DNA of 14,151 nt, taken from an uncultured Anaerolineaceae bacterium. GTDB taxonomy: Bacteria; Chloroflexota; Anaerolineae; Promineifilales; Promineifilaceae. The stretch lies in contig CALBTC010000347.1 in the NCBI GenBank assembly GCA_937967805.1, positions 1 to 14,151 on the forward strand, read 5' to 3'. Positions 1 to 7,800 of this stretch are shown here, piece by piece (the stretch's first letter is position 1; each line of letters starts with the position of its first letter). Both the position numbers and the translations under genes were made by a program. Under the pieces are notes generated by a model. The model saw nothing but the letters and a program-made list of their open reading frames with translations. It did not search any database and was not told the origin of the DNA.

Positions 1-38
1 ATCAAAATCCTGCCATGCAAAACGCTGTTGCCCCGCCT

Positions 39-75
39 GTCTCACCCTTGGCGGTTCAAATTGGGTGGGTGAGAC
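39..75. repeat. Inverted repeat, 9-bp perfect arms
   Basis: Arms GTCTCACCC (39-47) and GGGTGAGAC (67-75) are perfectly complementary, with a 19-nt loop. The stem extends outward by a G-T wobble and one C-G pair. No T-run follows on either strand, so it is not an obvious intrinsic terminator. It may be a dispersed intergenic element or an operator. Function unknown. Confidence 0.5.
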
Positions 76-257
76 GGCGCGGAAGCGAGACCAAACGTGT
101 GCCGCAGACCTCGGCCGCGCCGTCCCACCCCTACCAAAATTTACGGGCAATGGGTCCACAGGCGGAGGCGTTTTGGTCCTCTGGTCCGATGTGGCAAAGC
201 GACACATCCCCTACACTGAGAACAGTTAATCATCCGCAGCTTGGCGACCACAGGTCG

Positions 258-308
258 CGCAGATTTCGCAGATTATTGTCTTCTCCTCTGCGCCTCCGCG
301 CCTCTGCG
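258..308. repeat. Imperfect inverted repeat made of short tandem units
   Basis: The left part holds two 9-nt units beginning CGCAGATT (258-266 and 267-275). The right part holds three 8-nt units, CCTCTGCG, CCTCCGCG and CCTCTGCG (285-308). CGCAGA on the left can pair with TCTGCG on the right, so the element folds into a hairpin of repeated short blocks. It ends 12 nt before the ribosome binding site of the ABC ATPase gene. Similar CTCTGCG / CGCAGA blocks are common intergenic repeats in several environmental bacterial lineages; that comparison is from memory, not a search. Confidence 0.55.
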
Positions 309-319
309 TTAATTCTTTT

Positions 320-324
320 AGGAG
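320..324 (+). promoter_or_regulatory. Ribosome binding site AGGAG of the ABC ATPase gene
   Basis: AGGAG lies 7 nt before the ATG at 332 and fixes that start codon. Confidence 0.8.
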
Positions 325-331
325 TGGCATC

Positions 332-1228
332 ATGAGCAGAATCGTTTTACAGACCGATAATCTCAGCAAAATTTTTGGTGCGGTAACGGCCGTTCAATCC
401 GTGAACCTGCGCGTGCAGCAAGGGGAAGTGTTTGGCTTCCTCGGCCCCAATGGCGCGGGCAAAACCACCACCATCGGCATGGTGCTGGGGCTGATTCATC
501 CTACGGAAGGCAGCATCACGCTGTTCGACCAGCCGGTATCGCCCAACCAAAACCGGGGACTGCAACAGGTTGGCTCGCTTGTGGGCGCGCCGGCGCTGGT
601 GCCGTACCTGACGGCGCGCGAAAATTTGCAGCTGGTTGCCCGGCTGCATCCTGAGGTGGAAAACGGCCGTATCGACGAACTCCTGGAGCTGGTTGGCCTC
701 ACCCACGCCGCCAAGCGCAAAGTGCAAGGTTTTTCCACCGGCATGAAGCAGCGGTTGGGACTCGGTGCGGCGCTGCTCCATCGCCCGTCGCTCATCATTC
801 TGGATGAGCCGACCAACGGGCTGGACCCCGCCGGGATGCGCGAGGTGCGCACCCTCATCCGCCAGTTAGCCGACGACGGCATCACCGTCTTCCTTAGCAG
901 CCATCTGCTGCACGAGGTGGAGCAGGTGTGCGACCGCATCGCCGTCATTCGCCAGGGGCAAATTGTGGCCCAGGGCGCGGTGGAAGAATTGCTCAGCCAA
1001 AGCGGCCAATCCGTGAAGCTGAAGGTGAAAAATCCGGCCAAAGCCGGCGAGCTGCTGGCCCAACTGCCCGAGGCTGCCCAGATTCAAACCAACGGCGCAT
1101 ACGTACAGGTAAGCGGGATAAATAGTGAAACGGCCGTGGCCCATCTGGCCCAAAACGGCATCATCCCCAGCGAAGTAACGAGCCAGAAGTCGGACCTGGA
1201 AAGCCTGTTCCTGGAATTAACAAAATAA
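332..1228 (+). CDS. ABC transporter ATP-binding protein (ABC-2 exporter type)
   Basis: Cytoplasmic ATPase subunit that powers export through the membrane protein encoded next. The 298-residue protein has all ABC ATPase motifs: Walker A GPNGAGKT at residues 38-45, a signature of the form FSTGMKQRL at 134-142 (the variant usual in drug, bacteriocin and ABC-2 exporters rather than LSGGQ), Walker B LIILDEP at 154-160 with catalytic Glu159, D-loop at 163-166, and switch His191. The last 80 or so residues form the small C-terminal domain common in CcmA/BcrA-like ATPases. AGGAG at 320-324 supports the ATG start. The permease gene follows after a 98-nt gap that holds an inverted repeat, and a two-component system follows that, so the four genes probably form one unit. 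The substrate cannot be read from the sequence. Antimicrobial peptide, lipid or drug export is an inference from the family and neighbours. Copies of ACGGCCGT lie at 386, 663 and 1130. Confidence 0.93.
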   Translation: MSRIVLQTDNLSKIFGAVTAVQSVNLRVQQGEVFGFLGPNGAGKTTTIGMVLGLIHPTEGSITLFDQPVSPNQNRGLQQVGSLVGAPALVPYLTARENLQLVARLHPEVENGRIDELLELVGLTHAAKRKVQGFSTGMKQRLGLGAALLHRPSLIILDEPTNGLDPAGMREVRTLIRQLADDGITVFLSSHLLHEVEQVCDRIAVIRQGQIVAQGAVEELLSQSGQSVKLKVKNPAKAGELLAQLPEAAQIQTNGAYVQVSGINSETAVAHLAQNGIIPSEVTSQKSDLESLFLELTK

Positions 1229-1265
1229 CACACAGCTCTTTAGGAGTTGGTGTAACCAAGTATTT

Positions 1266-1313
1266 CGTGAAACGTGAAACGTGATGCGTGAAGAAACCAA
1301 ATCACGTTTCACG
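1266..1313. repeat. Heptamer tandem repeat forming a hairpin before the permease gene
   Basis: Four consecutive 7-nt units, CGTGAAA, CGTGAAA, CGTGATG and CGTGAAG, run from 1266 to 1293. The block at 1273-1285 is perfectly complementary over 13 nt to 1301-1313 (ATCACGTTTCACG), with a 15-nt loop. The right arm ends just before the AAGGAG ribosome binding site at 1315-1320. No T-run follows, so a terminator is unlikely. A dispersed intergenic repeat or an mRNA-stability element is more plausible. Confidence 0.7.
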
Positions 1314-1314
1314 C

Positions 1315-1320
1315 AAGGAG
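1315..1320 (+). promoter_or_regulatory. Ribosome binding site AAGGAG that sets the permease start
   Basis: A strong AAGGAG sits 6 nt before the ATG at 1327. It argues against the in-frame GTG at 1288, which lies inside the repeat and has no such site. Confidence 0.85.
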
Positions 1321-1326
1321 ACCCTC

Positions 1327-2187
1327 ATGTTTTGGCAAATGGTATCTGTTGAACAAAAGAAATTAACCCGTCGCAAGATTTTGTGGATTGAGCTGGCAGT
1401 AGTGGCGGCTGCGGCCGTTTTGATTCCGCTCGTCATTTATTTGGCCAGCCAGGGTGATGGCAGCAGCAACGTGGTTGTTACCACCGATGGCCCGGTAGAC
1501 GACATGTACACCTGGCCCTTGGCGCTGAACCTGGGTATCGGCCTGGCTTCCGGCGGCGGTTTGGGCGGCCTGCTCATCGTAATTCTCATTGGCACGCTGA
1601 CAGCGCAGGAGTACGGCTGGCGCACGATGCAGCTGTGGCTAAGCAACGGAATCTCCCGCCCGGTGCTGCTGCTGGCCAAATTCGTTATCATTTTGCTGCC
1701 CGCCCTGCTTTTTGTGCTGGCACCTTTTGTAACCGGCGCGTTGACAACGGCCGTTTTCACCCAAAACCTCCAGGGCAGCCTGCCCTTTGCCGAGGTGGAT
1801 TGGTGGCAGGCGGCGCTGAGCATCTTGCGCACGGCTTACACCTTGCTGCCCTACGCCGCGCTCACCTTCTTGCTGGCCATCGCCAGCCGCTCTACGGTGG
1901 CGGCGGTGGGTGGTGGATTGGCCTACACGCTGCTCATTGAAGGCGTGTTGATCCAGCTTTTGGGCCTGGTAGGCGGCACCTGGGCCAAAGTTGGTCAATA
2001 TCTACCCGCCGGCTTGAGCAACAGTTTGGCTTCACTTAACCGGGTAAGCGCCGAGGCCGGCAGCAGTTTGGTTACCCCGGCAGGTGGCGTGGGAACGGAA
2101 ACGGCCGTTATCGGCATCGCCCTCTACACCGTGTTGTTCGTCGGTCTGGCGATCCTCGCCTTTCGCCGGCAAGATTTAACCGGATAA
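1327..2187 (+). CDS. ABC-2 type transporter permease
   Basis: Integral membrane subunit partnering the ATPase encoded upstream. The protein is 286 residues from the ATG at 1327, which has AAGGAG 6 nt upstream. It begins with a short basic cytoplasmic stretch (KKLTRRK), then a first membrane helix at about residues 19-39. An extracytoplasmic loop rich in polar residues and Asp follows, then about five more hydrophobic segments, the last ending in the basic tail FRRQDLTG. The cytoplasmic stretch AQEYGWRTMQLWLSNGISR followed by a Lys is typical of ABC-2 permeases. Together with the ATPase this would form a small exporter of two plus two subunits. Substrate unknown. ACGGCCGT occurs at 1747 and 2101, both read as Thr-Ala-Val. 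The sensor kinase gene follows after 60 nt that hold a perfect hairpin. Confidence 0.88.
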   Translation: MFWQMVSVEQKKLTRRKILWIELAVVAAAAVLIPLVIYLASQGDGSSNVVVTTDGPVDDMYTWPLALNLGIGLASGGGLGGLLIVILIGTLTAQEYGWRTMQLWLSNGISRPVLLLAKFVIILLPALLFVLAPFVTGALTTAVFTQNLQGSLPFAEVDWWQAALSILRTAYTLLPYAALTFLLAIASRSTVAAVGGGLAYTLLIEGVLIQLLGLVGGTWAKVGQYLPAGLSNSLASLNRVSAEAGSSLVTPAGGVGTETAVIGIALYTVLFVGLAILAFRRQDLTG

Positions 2188-2197
2188 ATTTATTGTA

Positions 2198-2231
2198 GAG
2201 GTAGAGACGTTGCGTGCAACGTCTCTACCTC
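2198..2231. repeat. Perfect 16-bp inverted repeat before the kinase gene
   Basis: Arms 2198-2213 (GAGGTAGAGACGTTGC) and 2216-2231 are perfectly complementary and separated by only GT. The DNA could extrude a cruciform, and the RNA would form about 15 bp with a CGTG loop. No T-run follows, so it is not a typical terminator. GTAGAGACG-type palindromes are a familiar class of dispersed intergenic repeat in cyanobacteria and some Chloroflexota; this is from memory, not a search. It lies 10 nt after the permease stop and 16 nt before the kinase ATG. Confidence 0.8.
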
Positions 2232-2247
2232 GTTATACTCCAAAATC

Positions 2248-3723
2248 ATGAGTTCCTTTTTTGGCCGTTTTCGTACATTGCAATGGAAATTGACCCTCTC
2301 TTACACCTGGGTCACGACGGCGGTGGCTGCGGCCGTTTTTTTCATCATCTTTGTCATAGCCGCGTGGTTTATCGGATTTTTCCTCCCCGATGTGGCCACT
2401 GCCTTTCAGCCGGTGCTGCGACCGGTCGAGGCTCAAATCGCCCCTTTTCTAGAGCAGACCCCACCCGATTTGGCCGGGCTGCGGGCCTGGCTGGACCGTT
2501 CCCAGCAGGGTGATGAGTTCCGGGTAGAATCGGAATCAGCTACGAGTAACAGTGCTATCCGGTTCAGCGATGTCTCTTTTGCCGCTGTGGTAGATCCGGC
2601 AGGCGACCTGCTGGCGTTTGAGCCAGGCAATGAGTTGAATCAACCAATTGAGACATTCCTTTTTGCCGATGCGCTGCCTGCTTTTGAGCAGGCGCTGCAG
2701 GGGGAAACAGACCCGGAACTGGTAACGGCCGTTCATCCCGAAACCAACGATATTTTTGTCGCCGTACCTGTCTTTGGCATAGAGCAGGAGTTGCTGGGAG
2801 CATTTTTATTGGTGATGGATCTGCCCAATGTCCAGACAGAGCTGTTTTCCCTCAATACAATTTTAGGCATTTTGCCGCTGCTGCTGTTTATATTTGCCGT
2901 CGCCGGCTTCACCGGCACCATTTTTGGCTTCATCGCTTCGCGTGGCTTTAGCCGCCGCCTGCGCCGCCTGACCCAAACGGCCGAATCATGGAGCCAGGGC
3001 GATTTTTCTGCTTACGCACAAGATTATTCCGGCGATGAGATTGGCCGGCTGGCCCGGCGACTCAACCAGATGGCCGAGCAGCTGCAAAATCTGGTTCACA
3101 CCCGCGCCGAATTGGCCACGCTGGAAGAACGCAACCGGCTGGCCCGCGACCTGCACGACTCCGTGAAGCAGCAGGTATTTGCCACCGCCATGCAGCTAGG
3201 CGCAGCTAAAGCCACGCTAGATAACGATCCGGAAACAGCCAAAACCCACCTGCACGAAGCAGAACAGTTGGCCCGCCAGGCGCAGCAGGAGCTCACCGGC
3301 CTTATCCAGGAGCTGCGGCCCGCTGCGCTGGAGGGCAACGGGCTGGTCGATGCGCTGCGCGGCTACGCCGAAGATTGGTCCCGGCGCACGGACATTGCGG
3401 CCCAGGTCAACGTTTCTGGCGAACGGCCGCTGCCGCTGCCGGTAGAGCAACCACTGTTCCGCGTGGCACAGGAGGCGCTGGCCAACGTGGCCCGCCACAG
3501 CGGCGCGCAAACTGTCACCGTTCACCTGGCCTGGCAAGACAGCATGTTCACCATGACCATTGCCGACGACGGCCGCGGTTTCGACACAACGGCAACAGCT
3601 TACGGTATGGGATTGCACAGTATGGAGGAACGGATAGGGCAGTTGAACGGCCGTCTCACCATCCACAGCACGCCAGGGCAAGGCACCCAGCTCATGGCCA
3701 CCTTGCCTCTAGAGAAGATTTAA
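2248..3723 (+). CDS. Membrane sensor histidine kinase, NarL/LiaS type (HisKA_3)
   Basis: Membrane-bound sensor kinase, 491 residues. Domains in order: short cytoplasmic tail, membrane helix at about 23-46, an extracytoplasmic sensor region of about 155 residues (47-202), second helix at about 203-230, HAMP linker at about 231-283, dimerisation and phosphoacceptor helix with the motif RDLHDSVKQQ and phospho-accepting His303, then an HATPase_c domain with N-box around Glu409-Asn413, DDGRGF at 440-445 and GMGLHSM at 453-459. The combination of HisKA_3 and a NarL-type regulator downstream is the normal pairing. The sensor region has the length and alternating pattern of a Cache-like fold, but I cannot assign a ligand. 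No good ribosome binding site precedes the ATG; only 16 nt separate it from the hairpin at 2198-2231. Its TAA stop (3721-3723) overlaps the next inverted repeat. Likely cognate partner: the regulator at 3816. Confidence 0.92.
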   Translation: MSSFFGRFRTLQWKLTLSYTWVTTAVAAAVFFIIFVIAAWFIGFFLPDVATAFQPVLRPVEAQIAPFLEQTPPDLAGLRAWLDRSQQGDEFRVESESATSNSAIRFSDVSFAAVVDPAGDLLAFEPGNELNQPIETFLFADALPAFEQALQGETDPELVTAVHPETNDIFVAVPVFGIEQELLGAFLLVMDLPNVQTELFSLNTILGILPLLLFIFAVAGFTGTIFGFIASRGFSRRLRRLTQTAESWSQGDFSAYAQDYSGDEIGRLARRLNQMAEQLQNLVHTRAELATLEERNRLARDLHDSVKQQVFATAMQLGAAKATLDNDPETAKTHLHEAEQLARQAQQELTGLIQELRPAALEGNGLVDALRGYAEDWSRRTDIAAQVNVSGERPLPLPVEQPLFRVAQEALANVARHSGAQTVTVHLAWQDSMFTMTIADDGRGFDTTATAYGMGLHSMEERIGQLNGRLTIHSTPGQGTQLMATLPLEKI

Positions 3724-3790
3724 CCGCAAAGGGCGCAAAGCACGCAAAGATTATTCTCTTTTCTTTGCGATCTTTGCGTGCTTTGCGGTT
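3722..3790. repeat. Long inverted repeat of three GCAAAG units per arm
   Basis: The left arm (3722-3750) carries GCAAAG three times at 9-nt spacing between AACC and A. The right arm (3762-3790) carries CTTTGC three times at the same spacing and ends in GGTT. Over 29 nt the arms match at 25 positions, and all four mismatches fall in the 3-nt spacers between units. The loop is 11 nt. The element starts inside the stop codon of the kinase gene and ends 13 nt before the AGGGAAG site of the regulator gene. Its translation (AKGAKHAK ... LRSLRALRF) matches a pattern I know from dispersed intergenic repeats in several phyla; that is recollection, not a search. Confidence 0.8.
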
Positions 3791-3815
3791 CAAGAAAAGT
3801 AACAGGGAAGTCGGG

Positions 3816-4475
3816 ATGAGCGATAAAATTACAGTTTTACTGGTAGATGATCACAAAGTGGTGCGGCAGGGCGTGCGCGCCTTTTTGCAGGCCCAGTCCG
3901 ATATTGAGGTGGTAGGCGAGGCAGGTTCGGGAGAAACGGCCGTTACCCTCGCCGCTGAACACGCTCCCGATGTGGTGCTGATGGACCTGGTCATGCCCGG
4001 CATGGACGGCGTGGAGGCCACGCGTCAGGTAAAAACCCAAAGTCCACGTACCCAAATCATTATGCTCACCTCGTACCATCAAGATGAGCACATTTTCCCC
4101 GCCATTCGCGCCGGAGCGCTTTCTTACCTGCTCAAGGATATCGAACCGGCGGCATTGGCCGATGCGGTGCGCCAGGCAGCACAAGGAGAAGCAGTGCTGC
4201 ATCCACGCGTGGCGGCGCGTGTGGTGCAAGAGCTGCACGGCTCGCGGCAGGAGGCGGTTAACGTGTTCACGGAATTAAGCGAACGCGAGCTGGAAGTGCT
4301 GCGCCTGATCGCCGACGGGGCCAACAACAGCAGCATCGCCGGGCAGCTGGTCATCAGCGAAAAAACGGTGAAGAGCCACGTCAGCAACATCCTCAGCAAG
4401 CTGCACCTGGCAGACCGCACGCAAGCGGCCGTATTGGCCTGGCGTGAAGGGGTTGTGCGCCGGGATGACACCTAG
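3816..4475 (+). CDS. Response regulator, NarL/FixJ (LuxR-HTH) family
   Basis: Cytoplasmic DNA-binding regulator, 219 residues, the likely partner of the kinase encoded upstream. The receiver domain spans about 1-120 with acidic pocket Asp11-Asp12, phospho-accepting Asp57 (LMDLVMP), Thr85 and Lys107. The LuxR-type helix-turn-helix spans about 152-215 with the typical ELSERELEVLRLIADG start and the recognition region SEKTVKSHVSNILSKL. The ATG at 3816 is chosen because MSDKITVLLVDDH is the normal receiver beginning and AGGGAAG lies 5 nt upstream. The same frame stays open back to 3375, but that stretch only overlaps the kinase gene and the repeat. Family members usually control the exporter genes beside them, so autoregulation of this four-gene run is plausible. 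No binding site was identified. ACGGCCGT lies at 3936, read as Thr-Ala-Val. Confidence 0.93.
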   Translation: MSDKITVLLVDDHKVVRQGVRAFLQAQSDIEVVGEAGSGETAVTLAAEHAPDVVLMDLVMPGMDGVEATRQVKTQSPRTQIIMLTSYHQDEHIFPAIRAGALSYLLKDIEPAALADAVRQAAQGEAVLHPRVAARVVQELHGSRQEAVNVFTELSERELEVLRLIADGANNSSIAGQLVISEKTVKSHVSNILSKLHLADRTQAAVLAWREGVVRRDDT

Positions 4476-4608
4476 CTTTCGGCCAACATTTAGCTGACAA
4501 ACATCACCTACTCTACGTGCCAATTGCGACTGTAACTTGATCCCGTCATCCGGTACGATCAGCGGTGGTTTTGTTACGGCCGTTCACCAACAGCGGCCTC
4601 TGCAATAA

Positions 4609-6273
<1,665 letters not shown>

Positions 6274-6310
6274 GACTGCGACAAAAATCGTCTTAGATTT
6301 AGGCGTTATG

Positions 6311-6346
6311 GACCTGACAAGCAACAAACAATTGTCAGGTCTTTTT
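6311..6346 (+). terminator. Intrinsic terminator after the malic enzyme gene
   Basis: A perfect 10-bp stem, GACCTGACAA (6311-6320) with TTGTCAGGTC (6332-6341), encloses an 11-nt loop and is followed by TTTTT (6342-6346). It lies 38 nt after the stop. On the minus strand no T-run follows, so it works in one direction. Confidence 0.9.
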
Positions 6347-6397
6347 CTTGAATGTGTAAATTCTGAGGATTCAAAGAAACAGGCAAATAGCACTGCT

Positions 6398-6781
6398 TTA
6401 ACTAAGTGGTGACGGTGCCGGCAGCAGCGACCGAACACTTTGCAGTAGTTCCTGCACCGTAATCGGTTTGCACAAATATTGGTTGGCACCGGCAGCTAAG
6501 CCCTCTTGTACCGCTTTATGCTGCGTTTTGCCACTAACCATGATAATGGGCAGCCCGGCAAAAGCGGTGCCGGCACGCAATTTCTTGCACAAGCTCACCC
6601 CATCTAAATTGGGCATCATCACATCCAGGATCATGATGTCGGGCACAACCATTTCCAATTTTTCTAATGCTTCCAGGCCATCCTCTGCCTCTACTACGTC
6701 GAAGCCCCCCAGCTCAAGCATTTGCCGCAGTAGTTCACGCACATTGGGTTCATCATCTACCAACAAGATCAAATTCTTCAC
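6398..6781 (-). CDS. Single-domain response regulator (CheY-like receiver)
   Basis: A 127-residue protein that is only a receiver domain, with no output domain. Visible residues: acidic pocket Asp9-Asp10, phospho-accepting Asp53 (MILDVMMP), Ser83 in the switch position (IMVSGK) and Lys105 followed by Pro106. It probably passes a phosphoryl signal to a protein partner or acts in a phosphorelay; the partner is not in this window next to it. The start is GTG at 6781, well supported by GAGGAG at 6788-6793, 6 nt upstream. The gene stands tail-to-tail with the malic enzyme gene and has its own upstream gap of about 230 nt, so it appears to be transcribed alone. Confidence 0.92.
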   Translation of the reverse strand: MKNLILLVDDEPNVRELLRQMLELGGFDVVEAEDGLEALEKLEMVVPDIMILDVMMPNLDGVSLCKKLRAGTAFAGLPIIMVSGKTQHKAVQEGLAAGANQYLCKPITVQELLQSVRSLLPAPSPLS

Positions 6782-6787
6782 GATTTA

Positions 6788-6793
6788 CTCCTC
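6788..6793 (-). promoter_or_regulatory. Ribosome binding site GAGGAG supporting a GTG start
   Basis: Read on the minus strand, GAGGAG lies 6 nt before the GTG at 6781. No in-frame ATG nearby competes. Confidence 0.8.
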
Positions 6794-6881
6794 ATACTTC
6801 TTCTATCAATGGGGTTGAAAAATTGGCTCGCTTATTCTGGAGAGTATTAAACCACGTAGGAGACAATATGAGCAGTAGGAA

Positions 6882-6909
6882 AATATAGTCAGTAAGTACT
6901 ATCAAGCAA
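6882..6909 (-). promoter_or_regulatory. Candidate sigma-70 promoter for the CheY-like gene
   Basis: On the minus strand TTGCTT (6904-6909) and TATATT (6882-6887) are 16 nt apart. The -10 box matches five of six consensus bases, the -35 only three of six. It would give a leader of about 95 nt. Weak evidence. Confidence 0.3.
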
Positions 6910-6923
6910 GTTTTGTCGGGTGC

Positions 6924-6976
6924 GTAGCCGCGGATACTTTCCGCGCCTCTGGAGCGCAATAAGAAACTGCGGCTAC
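6924..6976. repeat. Inverted repeat GTAGCCGC / GCGGCTAC
   Basis: Arms GTAGCCGC (6924-6931) and GCGGCTAC (6969-6976) bracket 37 nt, which contain a smaller hairpin (CGCGGA / TCCGCG). It lies in the gap between the CheY-like gene and the DUF3307 gene. It has no T-run and looks like a dispersed intergenic element. The rest of the gap 6782-7010 shows only the candidate promoter and the ribosome binding site. Confidence 0.55.
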
Positions 6977-7010
6977 AATCAACGATTTATATATGTTTGC
7001 ACTTATATCG

Positions 7011-7568
7011 CTACAAAATGATAAGACGGCAGATGATTACTAAAAACACCGCCACCCAACCGGTTCGCTGTGAAATGGTGAGCAGGCGGCTGCTGGCCCA
7101 ATGAATGGAGGCAGACTCTTGAAAGCCGGTTTGTTGTTGGACATCATTGGCCCACACCCAGAGGAGCATCAACACGGCAGGCAGCAGGACGAGCAGTATC
7201 AGGGGCAGCATGATCCACAGAGGAAGGACGGCCGTTACCTCCGGCCACCACCAGGCAAGCAGGGCAATGGCCAACAAATGCGCTAGTTGGTCCAAAACAA
7301 AGCCCGGCCACTGCGGGTTGCCCGGAAAGCGCACCTTAATCCAATCAGTCATAAAATGGGCCAGGCCCAAAACGAGTAGTAAATCCAGATATTGGCCAGG
7401 CTGCTGCAGCAGCATAGCCGCCATGATGATATGGATCACCACATGCAGTACCAAGCCGGCGTTGCCCTTTAACTTTAGGCGAAAGATACGATTTGTTTGC
7501 AGCGGGAAATCCGCCAACAGATGCGCCAACAACAGCGCTAAAAAAGTTGTCATGCGAGAATAAACCAT
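7011..7568 (-). CDS. DUF3307 family integral membrane protein
   Basis: A 185-residue, very hydrophobic protein with about five to six membrane segments. It carries the pattern I associate with DUF3307: AHLLADFPLQ with His16, Asp20 and Gln24; HVVIH with His42 and His46; AHFMTDWIK with His71, Asp75 and Lys78; and DQLAH with Asp93, Gln94 and His97. Repeated His/Asp residues inside or at the edge of membrane helices suggest a metal site or a catalytic site in the membrane, but the function of the family is not established as far as I know. The start is uncertain: ATG at 7568 or at 7553, and neither has a good ribosome binding site. The gene stands alone between two gaps of about 230 nt. ACGGCCGT lies at 7228, read as Thr-Ala-Val. 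Confidence 0.85.
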   Translation of the reverse strand: MVYSRMTTFLALLLAHLLADFPLQTNRIFRLKLKGNAGLVLHVVIHIIMAAMLLQQPGQYLDLLLVLGLAHFMTDWIKVRFPGNPQWPGFVLDQLAHLLAIALLAWWWPEVTAVLPLWIMLPLILLVLLPAVLMLLWVWANDVQQQTGFQESASIHWASSRLLTISQRTGWVAVFLVIICRLIIL

Positions 7569-7611
7569 TTACCAATTAAGCCACCATGTTTTGGCTGTGT
7601 ACACAATATCG

Positions 7612-7640
7612 TGGCCAGGCATCTGCGATGGCCAGGCATC
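7612..7640. repeat. Direct repeat TGGCCAGGCATC, two copies
   Basis: TGGCCAGGCATC occurs at 7612-7623 and again at 7629-7640, a 17-nt period. It lies upstream of the DUF3307 gene (which reads leftward) and could be a pair of operator half-sites or simple duplication. The rest of the 7569-7800 gap holds an ACGGCCGT copy at 7678 and AT-rich sequence; I see no gene and no convincing terminator there. Confidence 0.45.
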
Positions 7641-7800
7641 GTAGCAAAGTAGCAATTTTTTATACTGGGGAGTGAATACGGCCGTACGGGATCGATGTGA
7701 ACTAATTTACAACCTAACATAAGAGACCCACAAACCGGCTAAAAGGCAATCGCAAGACCAATTATTCACGGTTGCTTCACATTAATTTAAAGGGGATTTT

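Larger units (their letters stand above)
1..331. other. Intergenic region upstream of the ABC operon, no convincing gene
   Basis: No gene can be supported here. One frame stays open from the left edge to a stop near 229 and another from 15 to 335, but neither has a ribosome binding site, a recognisable domain or conserved-looking composition, and GC-rich DNA leaves such frames open by chance. The tail of a gene lying to the left cannot be excluded. Visible structure: an inverted repeat with arms 39-47 and 67-75 (GTCTCACCC / GGGTGAGAC, extendable by a G-T and a C-G pair), then a region of short tandem units at 258-308 that also forms an imperfect inverted repeat, then the ribosome binding site AGGAG at 320-324 that serves the ABC ATPase gene. 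Confidence 0.6.

Noticed and set aside
15..335. 106-codon open frame before the ABC ATPase gene
   Set aside because: No ribosome binding site, no domain, crosses repeat blocks and overlaps the well-supported start at 332.
347..1153. Antisense open frames over the ABC ATPase gene
   Set aside because: They mirror the codon pattern of a gene with all ABC motifs, and their own translations show no family features.
1288..1326. GTG-initiated N-terminal extension of the permease
   Set aside because: It lies inside the heptamer repeat hairpin; AAGGAG at 1315-1320 points to the ATG at 1327.
3375..3815. 147-codon N-terminal extension of the response regulator
   Set aside because: It is an overlapping frame of the kinase gene and the GCAAAG repeat; the receiver domain begins at the ATG at 3816 with its own binding site.
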